A DNA stretch of 64,000 nt, from the NCBI GenBank assembly GCA_023630585.1, contig CM042566.1, forward strand, positions 15,452,254 through 15,516,253. Reading direction: 5' to 3'. Of this stretch, positions 36,139 to 47,554 are shown piece after piece; within the stretch, counting starts at the first letter, position 1; each line of letters starts with the position of its first letter. The translations under genes and the position numbers were made by a program. Origin of the DNA: Cranoglanis bouderius. Its lineage: Eukaryota; Chordata; Actinopteri; Siluriformes; Cranoglanididae. The notes below the pieces were generated by a model. The model ran no database searches, was not told where the DNA came from, and worked only from the letters and a program-made list of their open reading frames with translations.

Positions 36139-37386
36139 GTATATCTAGGTGTGCCCTGTTAGACTGATTGTTGAAACAATTAATAGCTCTAAATGTCTAG
36201 TCTTGGTTTGAGACCTGGGTTTCACTTGAAAAAGTGAAGACTGCATTTATTGTTACAGAGGCTAAACCAGCATGAAGACCAGAGAGCTGTCTATGGGAGA
36301 AAAGCAAGCCATTCTGAAGCTGAGAAAAGAGGGAAAATCAATCAGAGCATTGTACAAGCATTTCCATAGCCAAAACAACAATTTGGGATATCCTGAAAAA
36401 GAAAGAAAGCACATGTGTACTAACAACCAGATGTCTCACAGGTTGGCCAAGAAAAAACAGCAGTTGATGACAGAAACATTGTGAAGAAAAACCCAAAACA
36501 ACAGTCAGTGACCACCAACAACCTCCAAAGTGAAAGGTTGAAGATATCACAATCCACCATTCTAAGAAGACTTCGAGATCAAATACATAGAGGCCATTCC
36601 ACAAGATGCAAAGCATTCAGAAGTAAGAATTGGGAGGCCAGGTTGGAATTTGCAATGAAATACAGAGATGAGCCACAAAAAGTTCTGGAACCAAAATTAA
36701 CCTTTACCAAAGTGATGGAAAGGCCAAAGTGTGGAGAAAGAAAGGAAACATACAAGCTCATCAGTCAAGCATGGTGGAGTTAGTGCCATGGCTTGGGCTT
36801 GCATAAATTCAGCAGAATGATTTCAGAAGTGTACATAAACATTCTGTGTGCCAATTTATAGAGAATACATCTGATCTAATTGGGAGGAACTGCAACATGT
36901 AGCAAGACAATTACCAAAAACATGCATTTCCCCCCCTCTTTCGGCTGCTCTGTTTGGGGTCACCACAGTGGATCACCCATCCGCATATTCTGATTCTTTG
37001 TTTCACACCTGATGCCCTTCCTGATGCAACCCTCCCCCATTTTCAGGGCTTGGAACCGGCACTGAGACTGCAATGGATCGTGCAACCCTCCAGTGGCTGG
37101 AGTTGGTTCCCTGTCTGGGAATTGAACCAAGGGATTTGAAACCAAATATTAAATTTTATTTACTTTGACCATCTGTTCCGATACTTTTGGTCATCCTAAA
37201 TATTGATTGAAAGTCTACCATGAAGGGTGCCATGTTCCAACATCAAGATGTAAATATCAGGAAATGAAAGCTGAAATTCTGATCTATCGTTTTGTAATCA
37301 TTTTTTGATCTCAAACCCTTGTCTTCAGTGTATAGCAAAAACAAAGTTTTGACCTTGCTGTTCCAATACTTTCAGAGGGGACAGTA
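36139..37386 (+). mobile_element. Degenerate Tc1-like transposon, family I
   Basis: A plus-strand transposase start at 36272 reads MKTRELSMGEKQAILKLRKE, then breaks. ITQSTILRRLR-type and EARLEFAMKYRDEP blocks follow at 36481-36783. The right end ttccaatactttcagagggg lies at about 37360-37386. The central catalytic part is eroded. A reverse-oriented RTE 3' end interrupts it at about 36935-37150. The left terminal repeat was not found. Confidence 0.75.
36935..37150 (-). mobile_element. RTE-type 3'-end fragment nested in Tc1 relic
   Basis: The sequence ctttcggctgctctgtttgg and the following caccacagtggatca are the complement of the RTE 3' end seen at 17800-17835 (gattcgctgtggcgacccc, aacagccgaaag). 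The fragment has no coding region of useful length. Confidence 0.65.
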
Positions 37387-37435
37387 TGTCCATGTAGGCA
37401 CCTTCTTGTGCAACCTCACCCTAACTGTCCACAAG

Positions 37436-37880
37436 TACCGTGCGTTGAATGAGTATTCACCCCTGTGAACCTTTCCGCATTTTGTAATTGGGATTACATG
37501 CGAATCTACACAAAATAACCCAAAATACTGACGTGGAGGGAAAAGATCTATATAGTTTGCAATGTTTTACCAATTAAAATGAAAGTTATTGCATAAGTAT
37601 TTGCCCCCTTGGTCTGAAACCTCTAGATTAGTTCTGTTGCAACCAGTTGCCACCACATAGTCACATAATTAGTTGAACGGAGTTTACCTGTATGCAATTA
37701 AAGTGTCACATAATCTCAATAATAATGACATCTGTTCCTATAAAGCCCCAGAGTTTGTAAGATAACATATCCAAACAAAGAGTACCATAAACACCTGTGA
37801 GCTATCAAAAAAGTGATGGACTTTTAGAGCTCATTGGTTGAAATGGTGTAAGATTGGGATACAAGCATTTGATCCAAGTG
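37436..37880 (+). mobile_element. Tc1-like 5' fragment
   Basis: The sequence gttgaatgagtattcacccc and later gttattgcataagtatttgc have the wording of a Tc1 terminal region and leader. No transposase frame follows. The limits are approximate. Confidence 0.5.
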
Positions 37881-38816
37881 GCTAATGCCACATAAACATA
37901 AAGTATAAATATTTTGCTTACTTAGTAAGTATAAATACTTTGCTATGTATTTTAAGAGGTAAGAGTGTCAAGAAAAAGAGACGGTTTCAGTGTGTTTGTG
38001 TTTGTCCCTGGTCTCATCTGCTTTGCATGTGTATGAATGTGGAAATCCCAGTGTTGATTCTCAGTAGCTCAACCAGTCCAGTTACAGGCCAACTTCACTT
38101 TTTCCTGTCTCAATCCCTCCTGCTGTCTTTCCTTCTCCCTTTCTTCCAATGCCCCCTGCACTGATTCTCTGCTTCTTCTTTAAGGAGAGAGAAGAGTGGG
38201 GGTTTCTCTCACTGTTGTAGAAATCCAGGTATACATCTACCAGATAATGCAGATAATGCAATGCAATGTCTTGGCTTGGCAAATTACTCACAATCCTTGA
38301 CCATTTCCACCACTAAGCGAGCCAAGCCATACTTAAGTACCTGTGCTGAATTTGGTTACCCTTCTTGTTCAGGTATCAAAGATGGTGGCACCAAAAATAG
38401 TATAGTGTAATATAAATTGATCAAACAGTTGCACCAATGCCCTGTTTACGGTCTCTGATTGAAATTGCTTCTTTACCATTTACATTTATGGCATTTGGCA
38501 GACACCCTTATCCAGAGCAACTTACAGAAGTGCTTTTTACCAGTACAAAAATATTCAGAAGTAAGCTAGTGTCAAAATTTCTCATTCTTTTAAAAAGTAC
38601 CTTTTCTGGTGGATTTAAGCAGTTTCAAACAGCATGTTACAGTTTCAAAATATATATTTTTTTAATTATTTACCCATGGAAACGTAAGTTGATCTGCGGA
38701 TCTTGCAGTCTCCCTCACTTGATCTCTTTGTAGAGAATAGAGATTCAGAAAATGAATAAACACTGTATAGAGTAATCTTTTGCCCAGAAAAATTTCCTCT
38801 GCAATAACTGGTAGAA

Positions 38817-38833
38817 ACACACACGCGTGCACC

Positions 38834-38888
<55 letters not shown>
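38817..38888. repeat. (CA)n microsatellite with CG interruptions
   Basis: CA repeats, the first 20 bases interrupted by cgcgtgc and ccgcgc. Confidence 0.95.
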
Positions 38889-38890
<2 letters not shown>

Positions 38891-39400
38891 ACAGAACACA
38901 AAAAGTCTATTTAGTGTGTACTATTCTTTGTGCATTATTCAGTGTGCGAGTGTGATTTTAGAGGTTTTCTGCAGACGTCTGATACTTCTGGGCAAGTGGA
39001 CTTGAGCTTTTGTTTCTTCTTATTTTTCTCAGAGATGTAGGACTGGATTGGAGCCAGCATATTCCTTCTTTTCCTCAACTTTTTCTGTTGATTCCATTCT
39101 CCCTTTTTCCCTATAGGCATGGCCATGTATTGTTTTATGTACGCGTCCCCAGCCATTACTTCTTTCATAAGGTTTCTTTGCCTTTCTGTCATTTATCTCT
39201 TTGTTTTTTCCCCTTGCACTCTTTCTATTTTCTCATTCTGTCTCTCAACTTCTGGCTGTGCCCACCCTCCTCCCAGCCTCCCTCAATCTCTCTTTATCTC
39301 TGTCTCTCTCCCCTCCCTTTCCCCGATATCTTTCCCTCTATCCTCTCGCTCTCTTCATTTCGCTCTCTCACACACATTCATCTCATCTCTTTCACAGCCA

Positions 39401-39472
39401 AACACACGCACACGCACGCACACACACGCACACACACACACACACACGCACGCACACACACGCGCACACACT
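39401..39472. repeat. Imperfect (CA)n with CGCA interruptions
   Basis: Alternating purine-pyrimidine DNA of CA and CG steps. Confidence 0.93.
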
Positions 39473-40648
39473 CCTTTTCTCTTCCTTGTTCCCTCTCACA
39501 CATTCTCTCGGTACTTTCCTCCAATGTCATATTTTGTCTTTGTTTCTTTTTACTTTATTTATTTAATGGATTGCCGCTTCCTGTTCAGCAATTAAAAAAT
39601 TCTCCCCTCTCCCTCATACAGCACACAGAGTTAAATCCACTCAGGTGTGTTCCATTTTAAAATAGACAAGAGGTAAGCGCTTTTGTGAGATGACAGGGTC
39701 GGGCCCCTCTGTTAACCAGCCTACAGGAAGTTTTATTCTAATACTCTGCTTGTTTCTATAATTGGGAAACAACAAGGTTCAAATCACCTTTGGTAAACAC
39801 CCAGCAAACAGCCACCAGGTGCATTCACACACTCACCAAAACTAGAACTACAACAGTTAAAATGTAAATATTTTTTGCTGTTCTTATCTTTCCATTTTTC
39901 TTTCTTTTCTCTCTTTCTTATTCTGCTCCCTCCATCCCTCATCCCCCTCTATTCTGCATTCCCAGTCTACCTTTTTCATGATTATTCTTTTATTTTCACC
40001 CTCCACCCTTTTCTACTCTTTCTCTTACCTTCACTGCATTCTCTTTCACCCTTCTGTTCCCTCTCTCCTGCAATCCCCACCCTCCCTAGTGCACCCCTCC
40101 CTACTCTCTTTCTTTCTGTCTTATTTCTTTGACCTCATCTTTTCTTATGTTCTCGCTATCCCTCCCCCAGTTTCTTTTCCTCCTTTTTTTGCTGCATTCT
40201 CTTTCTCTCACCCTCCCCCACACCTCTCTCTTTCTATTTCTCTGTCATCCCCCATACCTCTCTCACCCCCCTCCCTCTTCCTCTCATTCTCTCTCCCCTG
40301 TCTGTCTCCCTCCCTAGCTCTTTTTCCAAAATGCTTTTCTCTCTCCTTTTCTTTAGGCACTTTTTTCACACTAGCTTTCAGACACTGTATAACATCCTGC
40401 AGCTTATTTATTTGAAATTTGGAAATAAACAGACAAGTGTAACTACCCACAGCTGCTCTAGGAAGTACATTACACATCACTTTTTACAAATGTGTGTGTA
40501 TGTTTTGATGGCTTGAAATGTGTTTTTTGAAGAATATGTGGGAAAAGGTGTGTGCATGTGTGTGTCTAAAGAATAAAAGCAAAGCAAGAGCTTTTGTTTG
40601 TATAGGCTATTTAGAGGTATATGTTTGTTGAAGGGCCATAGGGCCATG

Positions 40649-40650
<2 letters not shown>

Positions 40651-40707
<57 letters not shown>

Positions 40708-40828
40708 AGGGAGAAAGAGAAGTAATACAAAAGTGTGTGTGTGTGTGTTTGTGTGTACACTGGCATGTGTGAATGAGAGAAAAAAAGAAAAGAAAGGAGG
40801 GCACAGAGGGAAAGAGAAAGAAAAAAGA

Positions 40829-40879
<51 letters not shown>

Positions 40880-40880
40880 T
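40651..40880. repeat. Two (GT)n microsatellites
   Basis: GT runs at 40651-40706 and 40831-40875, with a purine-rich spacer between them. They lie 100-330 bp upstream of the possible znf710 TATA box. Confidence 0.95.
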
Positions 40881-40979
40881 GAGAGAGAAAGAAAGAGAGG
40901 CCGGCACAGTCAGTTCTGATAACAGCAACAGTGGGAGGAGGAGGATGAGCAGAGGCACCACCCCTTTCTCTCCCTCAGC

Positions 40980-40989
40980 TATAAATAAG
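40980..40989 (+). promoter_or_regulatory. znf710: Possible TATA box of znf710
   Basis: The TATAAATAAG sequence lies about 1.9 kb before the coding start, with a CCACCCC box 20 bp upstream (40957-40964). A consensus splice donor follows at 41070. This arrangement would give a short non-coding first exon. It is an inference from motifs only; other 5' exons could exist upstream. Confidence 0.4.
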
Positions 40990-41011
40990 AGGTGGGTTTT
41001 TTTGCTCCACA

Positions 41012-41069
41012 CTTCACTTGAAGGATGAGAGCTTTGAAACACCTTAAACATCACTCCAGGAGCAGTGTG
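41012..41069 (+). other. znf710: Possible non-coding first exon of znf710
   Basis: Transcription from the TATA box would start near 41010. The donor agcagtgtg|gtaagt at 41069/41070 is a strong match. The exon would splice to an acceptor just before the coding start, either at 42847 (tgctgtcttgaag) or at 42860 (gagcatgcag). Confidence 0.35.
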
Positions 41070-42847
41070 GTAAGTACAGTTTTAACACACAAGATTTAAC
41101 ACTATAGGCAATTGCATTACAGCTTCACTTTAAAGTTTGTTAATTGCTGTCCAAAAAGTTATACTTTTTAAAATGTTTGTTTTGTTTTTTCTTCCTGAAA
41201 ATGGGACACCAGAGTAACAGGAGAAAATCCTTTGCTGATAAAGGATATACTCCATCTCTCCAACATACTCTTGTCAGTTTTAGCTATAGTATCTCTCTCT
41301 TAGCTCTCATTTGCACTCATACACATTCATATATGCATCATGGGTTAATATCATGGTTTTGTTTATATTAACATTCAGTTCAGCTCTGCTCTTAGTGACA
41401 GTGCACCTATCCTGCCTGACTGGCTCTCTTTCATTTGTCTTTCTGTCTTTCATTTTCTCTGCCTTTCATTTTGCCAGTTATTTTCTCTGCTCCTTCTCTT
41501 TCCTACTCCCTCCCTCCCTGCTCTTGCTTTTTTTTCTCACCCTCTATCTCTCTTTCTTTCTGTTTCAGTCTCTCACTCCCCACAACCCCTCCCACTCTGT
41601 CTCTTTCTTTATCTTTCCCTTGTACTCTCTGTTTCTGTCTCTCTTCCCCCGCCATCCCCTTGCTTTTTCCTCTCACTCTTTCTCTATTTATGTCTCTCTT
41701 TATCTCTCTCCCCTTCCTTCTCTCTCCCTCACTCTCACCCCCTTCATTTTCCTCTTTCACATGTTTCCTCCACCAACCCTCACTTTCCTTCTGTTTCAAT
41801 TTCATTCTTTCTATAGCAATCACCCAATCATTCTAACTGTACCCCCCCCCCCCCCCCAATCATCTTTAACATAAATAATTATGAATGACGTGGTTATCAG
41901 GCCATCCAGTTTTCCTTCTTGCTGTTTCTCTCACTTCTCTCTGTTCCCTTTTCCCCCATTTGTCATTCATCAGTCATTATAACTGTCTGTCACTTATGTG
42001 TTGTTATGCAGACAAATTATTTGCATTTGCACATATTGCATATTTATCTGGTCTCGTATTTATACCGATCAAGGTAACACATTGTTAAAAATTATAATCA
42101 GCTTGAAGTGTTGATATTTTAATATTTGACTATTCTACTACTGCTGTGTGCCCTGTTTACAGAAGTTTTTGTGCTATTTTCCAGTAACCCCAGAGCTACT
42201 ATATTAAATTATATCACAATTCACATTGCTCTGTAGGAGAGCATTTGAGTGCCACATCATTAGTCTAGTTGCAAGAATGCCTTTATCCTTAGTCCTGGGT
42301 CAGGCTATATTGTAATTACTGATGTTTGCTGAAGTTGAACTTTATATCTAAGTTCTTTGTAACCAAAGTTCCACTAGCTTTAGTGTTCACATGTGCTCCA
42401 ACCCAACAATAGCACTGCTGGACTATAGGAAATGCCGTGGAGAGTCTACGGATGTTGGCTTCCGGGTTGGCCCTGGGCTTCAGTGCCATGTGTTCTTTTA
42501 AAAGCCATTGAGGAAGGAACCATGGCATTTTGCATAGATCTTCACCTCCTATATTTAACACACTCTCAGGCCTTATTGTACAGAGTTGCTTTTTGGCTGT
42601 CTATCCATGGTAAATAACATGCAAGAATTTCTTTGGAGGTGGATAGGGATGTTTGGCATTGTTTACTGGTTAAAGTAAAATATGTCACCTTGGCTTGTTC
42701 TCTGTCTCATTTTCCTTCATGTCACATTTATGCAGATGAATTGAATGCTAGAAATCTACTGTAGTGACTGTTGCCATGACTGTAGTTTACAGCCATAGGA
42801 TTTACTATTATATGTTTTCTGACTGTATGTCATTTGCTGTCTTGAAG
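41070..42847 (+). other. znf710: Possible znf710 intron 1
   Basis: No gene is seen. It contains a pyrimidine-rich tract (41410-41840), a C homopolymer at 41842-41857, and otherwise single-copy sequence. It is free of recognisable transposons. Confidence 0.4.
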
Positions 42848-42889
42848 GAGGAGCATGCAGTTCCTCTGGTGCGCTGCTACAGTGAAGTG

Positions 42890-44368
42890 ATGGGGAATGT
42901 GGTGGATGCTGGTACACAAACTGATCCAGTGGTGGTCCTGTCCCTGGCTCAAGCCGCTGTGCTGGGCCTCATATCTCAGAATGAAATCTTTGGCACCACC
43001 ATTGCCCCTAATGGCTTTTACACTGGAGAGGCACGTGAATGCCCCCCTCCACCTCCAGATGCAATGGAATATGAGTATTCAGACCAGTTGATTGGCGCAA
43101 ATGGAGACTACCTACCTGAGCCCAATGGAGAAAATAGGCGGCCACATGGACTTTTAAGGGTAGAAAAGAGGCATTCAGGACCTCAGGGAAAGGCAAAGAG
43201 GCACCAAAGTGAAAACGATGAGGCAGTAGAACTGGCTAAGAAATCCACAGATGTACAGACTTGGGTGAAAGGAGAGCAGCCTGAGTATTCAAGTCCCTGT
43301 TACTACTCAAATGTTCACTGCAATGACAGCGAGTCTGAAGTGTTGGACCTTGCCCCCCAAAGACTGACATTAAAGGAGGAGCAAAATAAAGGCAGCCCTG
43401 AGCATGGAAAGGAGTCAAACAACCAGCAGAGTGATCCAGATTCAGACACAACTTCACAGGATGCTGATCACACACAGGAAATAGAAGCAGGCAGCCAGCC
43501 TGAAGGAGGACACACCAAAGAGGAGGGGCCAGACAAGGAAAGAGCACCGAATCTTAAGACTCCTGAGGAGGAAGTAAGCCCTGTGATGAGACGCTACTAT
43601 GAATCTAGTGTTTTGACCTACGAAGCTGCTGAGCCAGACCTGACACCAGCAGACTATGATGATGGTGTGCAGGTGGTGACATGGGCAGATGGTGAGAATC
43701 CTGCAGCCCGCCGTGTGCAGATTGACCGCCTGGACGTCAATGTGCAGATCGACGAGTCATACTGTGTGGATGTGGGTGAAGGCCTGAAGCGCTGGAAGTG
43801 CCGGATGTGTGAGAAGTCATACACGTCAAAGTACAATCTGGTGACACACATCCTGGGTCACAGTGGGGTCAAGCCGCATGAGTGCCTGCACTGTGGAAAA
43901 CTGTTCAAGCAACCAAGCCACCTTCAGACACATCTGCTTACACACCAAGGCACAAGGCCGCATAAGTGTACTGTGTGCAAGAAGGCCTTCACACAGACCA
44001 GCCACCTCAAGCGCCATATGCTGCAGCATAGTGACATCAAGCCATACAGCTGCCGCTTCTGCGGACGTGGGTTTGCCTACCCCAGCGAGTTGCGCACACA
44101 CGAGGCCAAGCACGAGAATGGGCGGTGTCATATTTGCACACAATGCACCATGGAATTCCCCACCTATGCCCACCTCAGGCGGCACCAGGTCAGTCACCAG
44201 GGGCCTGCTGCCTTTCAATGTAGTGAGTGCCACAAGAGCTTTGCCTACCGGAGCCAGCTGCAGAACCACCTAATGAAGCATCAGAACATGCGGCCCCACA
44301 TTTGTTCTGAGTGTGGCTTAGAATTTGCGCAGGTTCACCACCTCAAACAGCACCTGCTCACACACAAG
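42890..44368 (+). CDS. znf710: Zinc-finger protein 710, coding exon 1 (residues 1-493)
   Basis: A nuclear C2H2 zinc-finger protein, presumably a DNA-binding regulator of transcription. The full product joins 42890-44368, 46152-46343, 46543-46717 and 46952-47115 into 669 residues; human ZNF710 is about 664. The start ATG at 42890 has a good context (G at -3 and +4). The N-terminus MGNVVDAGTQTDPVVVLSLA closely matches the start of ZNF710 as I know it. Residues about 45-300 are acidic and low in structure, with a PPPPPD run. Fingers 1-7 follow from Cys304 (WKCRMCEKSYTS) to LKQHLLTHK. Splicing at 44368/44369 gives the linker HKGMKEYKC, the normal seven-residue spacing. A second in-frame donor lies 30 bp downstream. 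A Met 42 codons upstream is also in frame but lacks family similarity. The paralogue (a or b) cannot be told. Confidence 0.93.
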
Positions 44369-44853
44369 GTACTAGCACAGCAGGCCCTCGAACACAAGGT
44401 ACTTTTAAACTCAGTTCCTTCCTGCAATTCTTCTGCAATCCTACTTGTTTGGAGTCCTTCATTTCTTTAGTAATACAGATATAACAAAACATGCATAGTG
44501 AAATGTGGTGCTGGAGGAAAAGGTGAGATGATAGTGGGAGATAGTATGATAGCATTTATCACAACATGTCTACAAGACTCAGGTTGCCAAAGCTTTTTTT
44601 TTTCAGTTTAATCTGAGCCCTCTAAGTCACTCCCTGCCCTTTCATTTAGTCAGCAAATCCACTTCTCTAGCTGTTGTAGAACCCACCTTCATTTTACTCC
44701 CAGCACCAATAGGTAATTGACGTTTTTCCTGTATATACTTTGTGCTGTGAATATTTATCATCGTAACAGTAAATCCCCTTTTTAATTCTTCACTTCACAG
44801 TAATTACTATATAACTTAATGACTACAGACTCTGTAAATAAAGTGGCTCAAAT
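44369..44853 (+). other. znf710: znf710 intron between coding exons 1 and 2, first part
   Basis: This is single-copy intron sequence up to the tandem duplication that begins at 44854. It includes the alternative donor at 44399. Confidence 0.7.
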
Positions 44854-45249
44854 GCATTATAAGCCAAAACACTCAACTTGCACTAGCTGTATAATTATTT
44901 AACTAGTCAATCCACTTATCTCAAATTTTTAATACCACAGTGTAATTAGGTTATGTGACTGTCCTAAAATACAGTTAGGGGATTATATCATTCACAACAT
45001 GTTACTAGACATTAATTAAGCCTTCATGCAAGCTCACAAGAAATACATTTGATTAAAACACACAATATTACAGTAGAATTTCCTGTAAGATTAGCCAGCC
45101 CACACCTAATCCAAGCAGAAAAAAAAAACATTCCACACGTTACAAATATATTAGTACTGTATATATGCCCAGTATATTAGTAGCCCAAAAGGTAACCATC
45201 ACCCTAGGACCAATTTTATATAGAGAGATCATGTGCACTGAGCACGATT

Positions 45250-45403
45250 GGCATTTCCAAATTGTGTGAATGTGTGTGCAATTCTGTCCTGAAATGGGCT
45301 AGCCCCCAATCCAGGGGTTCCCCTGCCTCATGTCCTGAGTTCCCTGGGATAGGCTCCTCTGCTACCCTGTGTAGGATAAGCAGTAGAGAAGATGGATGGA
45401 TGG
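45250..45403 (+). mobile_element. Retroelement 3'-tail fragment with GATG repeats
   Basis: The sequence ttccctgggataggctcc, then ccctgtgtaggataagcag and a gatggatggatgg end, is a widespread fish retroelement tail. It lies inside copy 1 of the znf710 intron duplication and ends 8 bases before the fossil splice acceptor. Confidence 0.6.
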
Positions 45404-45410
45404 TTGGGTC

Positions 45411-45456
45411 CCTTTTAAAGGGGATGAAACGGAACAAATGTGTTCTTGTGAGTTTT
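45411..45456 (+). pseudogene. znf710: Fossil of znf710 coding exon 2 start
   Basis: The sequence ccttttaaag|GGGATGAAA repeats the acceptor and first codons of the real exon at 46142-46192 (tcttttaaag|GGGATGAAA). There are substitutions and a 7-base loss after aaatgtg. Reading on in frame gives GMKRNKCVLVSFAL and then TAA at 45463-45465. A GTGAGT donor-like site at 45448 would close a 27-nt exon before that stop. Confidence 0.85.
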
Positions 45457-46151
45457 GCATTATAAGCCAAAACACTCAACGTGCACTAGTTGTATAATTA
45501 TTTAACTAGTTAATTGACTTATCTCAAATTTATAATGCAACAGTGTAATTAGGTCATGTGACTGTCCTATAATACTTACTGTTAAAGGATTATATCATTC
45601 ACAACATGTTACTGGACATTAATTAAGCCTTCATGCAAGCTCATAAAAACATATAGTAGAATTTCCTGTAAGATTAGCCACCCCCACCTAATTCAAGCAG
45701 CAATAAATAAACAAATAAATAAATAAAATAAATAAATTCCACACATTACAAATATGTTAGTAGCCCAAAAGGAAGCCATCCCCTATGACCAATTTTATAA
45801 AGAGATCATGGGCTTTGAGCTCTAATGCTATTAACATTTGTAAAGTCATTCATATGTGTAGAGTGTAGATAGATATAATTCCTCTAAATGTTTTCTTATA
45901 ACATTGAGATGAGAATGTTGAACCACACCTTCCATTGCCTGGGAGCCAGAAGTTCTATAGCACTTGGTGTACATAAGCAGCATCTATGGAAACTGTATTT
46001 AGTTCCACTGTGATTCCATTACTATGTCCCTTTCCCACTTCAGTTAATCTATACATTAAAGAAGAGTTGATCGTAAGCGTAGAAAGCTAATTCTTCTAAA
46101 CAAGAAACAAACCAAATTGCTTTTACTTACTCGGTTGTGTCTCTTTTAAAG

Positions 46152-46343
46152 GGGATGAAAGAATACAAATGTGATGTGTGTTCTCGTGAGTTCACCCTGT
46201 CAGCCAATCTGAAGCGACACATGCTGATCCACACCAGTATGCGACCTTTCCAGTGCCACATCTGCTTTAAGACCTTCGTCCAGAAACAGACCCTCAAAAC
46301 CCACATGATTGTCCACCTTCCAGTCAAACCCTTCAAATGCAAG
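46152..46343 (+). CDS. znf710: Zinc-finger protein 710, coding exon 2 (residues 494-557)
   Basis: The acceptor tcttttaaag ends at 46151; the donor is AAG|gtacaa at 46343. Both intron phases are 0, and the exon is 192 bp (64 codons). It encodes finger 8 (YKCDVCSREFTLSANLKRH), finger 9 (FQCHICFKTFVQKQTLKTH) and the start of finger 10 (KPFKCK). The first 40 bases and the acceptor are duplicated 0.73 kb upstream as a relic. Confidence 0.93.
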
Positions 46344-46542
46344 GTACAACATTTAGGAACAACTTTGCAGGGTTGAAGTGTGTATAATTAATCATAACTA
46401 CTGAATCAATATACTTTTTTATTTTATTTTAAACTTTAGGCCTAAACTGGAATATAGACATGATACCTTCACTGAGACACAGCTGATTTGGGTGTCCTAA
46501 ACTAGAATCATAAATGTGCTTTTCACCAATTTTGCTTTGTAG

Positions 46543-46717
46543 GTGTGTGGGAAGTCATTTAATAGAATGTATAACCTACTTGGCCACATGCACCTTCATG
46601 CTGGTAGCAAGCCCTTCAAGTGCCCCTACTGCAGCAGCAAGTTCAACCTAAAGGGAAATCTTAGCAGGCATATGAAGGTGAAGCATGGAATTCTAGATGT
46701 CTTGCCTGATGGCCAAG
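46543..46717 (+). CDS. znf710: Zinc-finger protein 710, coding exon 3 (residues 558-616)
   Basis: The acceptor tttgctttgtag ends at 46542; the donor is CAAG|gtaag at 46717, phase 1. It completes finger 10 (VCGKSFNRMYNLLGHMHLH) and encodes finger 11 (FKCPYCSSKFNLKGNLSRHM), whose last His is about residue 605. The tail KHGILDVLPDGQ follows. The finger 10 and 11 wording matches the ZNF710/ZNF366 group. Confidence 0.93.
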
Positions 46718-46951
46718 GTAAGAATGTACTTGTGTATGGCTTGCTTTGACCTGTGATTTAGAGCTGCTCTTTAAATGTTATTCTACTCTCTTGACTGATC
46801 ATTAAAAAAGGTTTAACATAAAATTTTAACGTTCAGTTTTAAACTTTAGCACAAAATTGTCCACTGGACACCTAATAGCGAATGCAGCATGTACAACTGA
46901 TTGACTTGCGTAAATAGAATTGACGTCTCAATAATTGTCTTGTATATTCAG

Positions 46952-47115
46952 ACAGCCACCCTGATATGGAAGGTCAGGAGGACTATGAAGAAGACAGCTT
47001 TGACTACAGTGAAAGAGAAAATCTGGCTAGCAACAACACACAAGACCTGGCCAAACTGGCTGAGATGGGCTTTTACAACTATACAAAGGCTGCTGCTTAC
47101 TACACCACAGCATAA
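46952..47115 (+). CDS. znf710: Zinc-finger protein 710, last coding exon
   Basis: The acceptor tgtatattcag ends at 46951, and the phase-1 junction restores G|AC (Asp). It encodes 53 residues, ending in TAA at 47113-47115. The tail is acidic (MEGQEDYEEDSFDYSERE) and finishes FYNYTKAAAYYTTA. The human protein also ends in an acidic, Tyr-rich tail. Confidence 0.9.
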
Positions 47116-47554
47116 TGCACTGTGAGACACTCAAACTCACCAATGGCCTGTTTTTTAAGCCTCAAGGTTTTAGCATGGACTAATGATGAAATGGCTGCCT
47201 GGTGGTTGTGCACTGGTATTTTGATTACTCTGTAAGAGGAAATCATTTATATGCCTCCAGATCATTAGAGCTTGTTAGGTTCCATTTAAATGCAAGTGTA
47301 ATACTATATTTAGGTGTCACACAGTGGGTAATAGTTTGAGGACTGAAAATTCCTTATGGATAATGATCTAATGTCATACTCCACTTCAGAGAGAAGCTTT
47401 CAAAAATAACATTTCTGAGAAATTCAAAATTGTCATGCAGCAGTCTATACAGAGGCACTTAACAGAGCACCCTCAGCCCTTTGGAAATATCCCTGATGTA
47501 ATTTTAATTTTTAATTTCAAAGCTTATACAAAAACACTGAAGATAATGTAGAAT

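Larger units (their letters stand above)
37881..40956. other. Region upstream of znf710: pyrimidine tracts and simple repeats
   Basis: No coding frame is credible. The plus strand is pyrimidine-rich at about 39030-39540 and 39880-40380. A short dispersed fish repeat (ttatggcatttggcagacac, then ttatccagagcaacttacag) lies at about 38480-38530. CA/GT runs are listed separately. Confidence 0.5.
44854..46192 (+). repeat. znf710: Tandem duplication inside znf710 intron, including exon edge
   Basis: Copy 1 is 44854-45456 and copy 2 is 45457 to about 46192. Both begin gcattataagccaaaacact and share long diverged stretches (for example ttcacaacatgttact and gtagaatttcctgtaagatt). Copy 2 ends inside coding exon 2. 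Copy 1 ends with a damaged version of the same exon edge (45411-45455). A LINE- or SINE-like tail (45250-45403) interrupts copy 1 and replaces part of it. Divergence of the copies shows the event is not recent. Confidence 0.88.

Noticed and set aside
39010..41874. Long open frames (up to 216 codons) upstream of znf710
   Set aside because: Low-complexity Ser/Leu/Pro/His translations of CT- and CA-rich DNA; no family signature or splice logic.
42764..42889. In-frame upstream extension of znf710 by 42 codons
   Set aside because: The added residues do not resemble the family N-terminus. A splice acceptor probably lies inside this stretch.
43826..44273. Antisense and alternate-frame open frames across the zinc-finger exon
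   Set aside because: Shadows of the znf710 reading frame, which has the conserved finger motifs.
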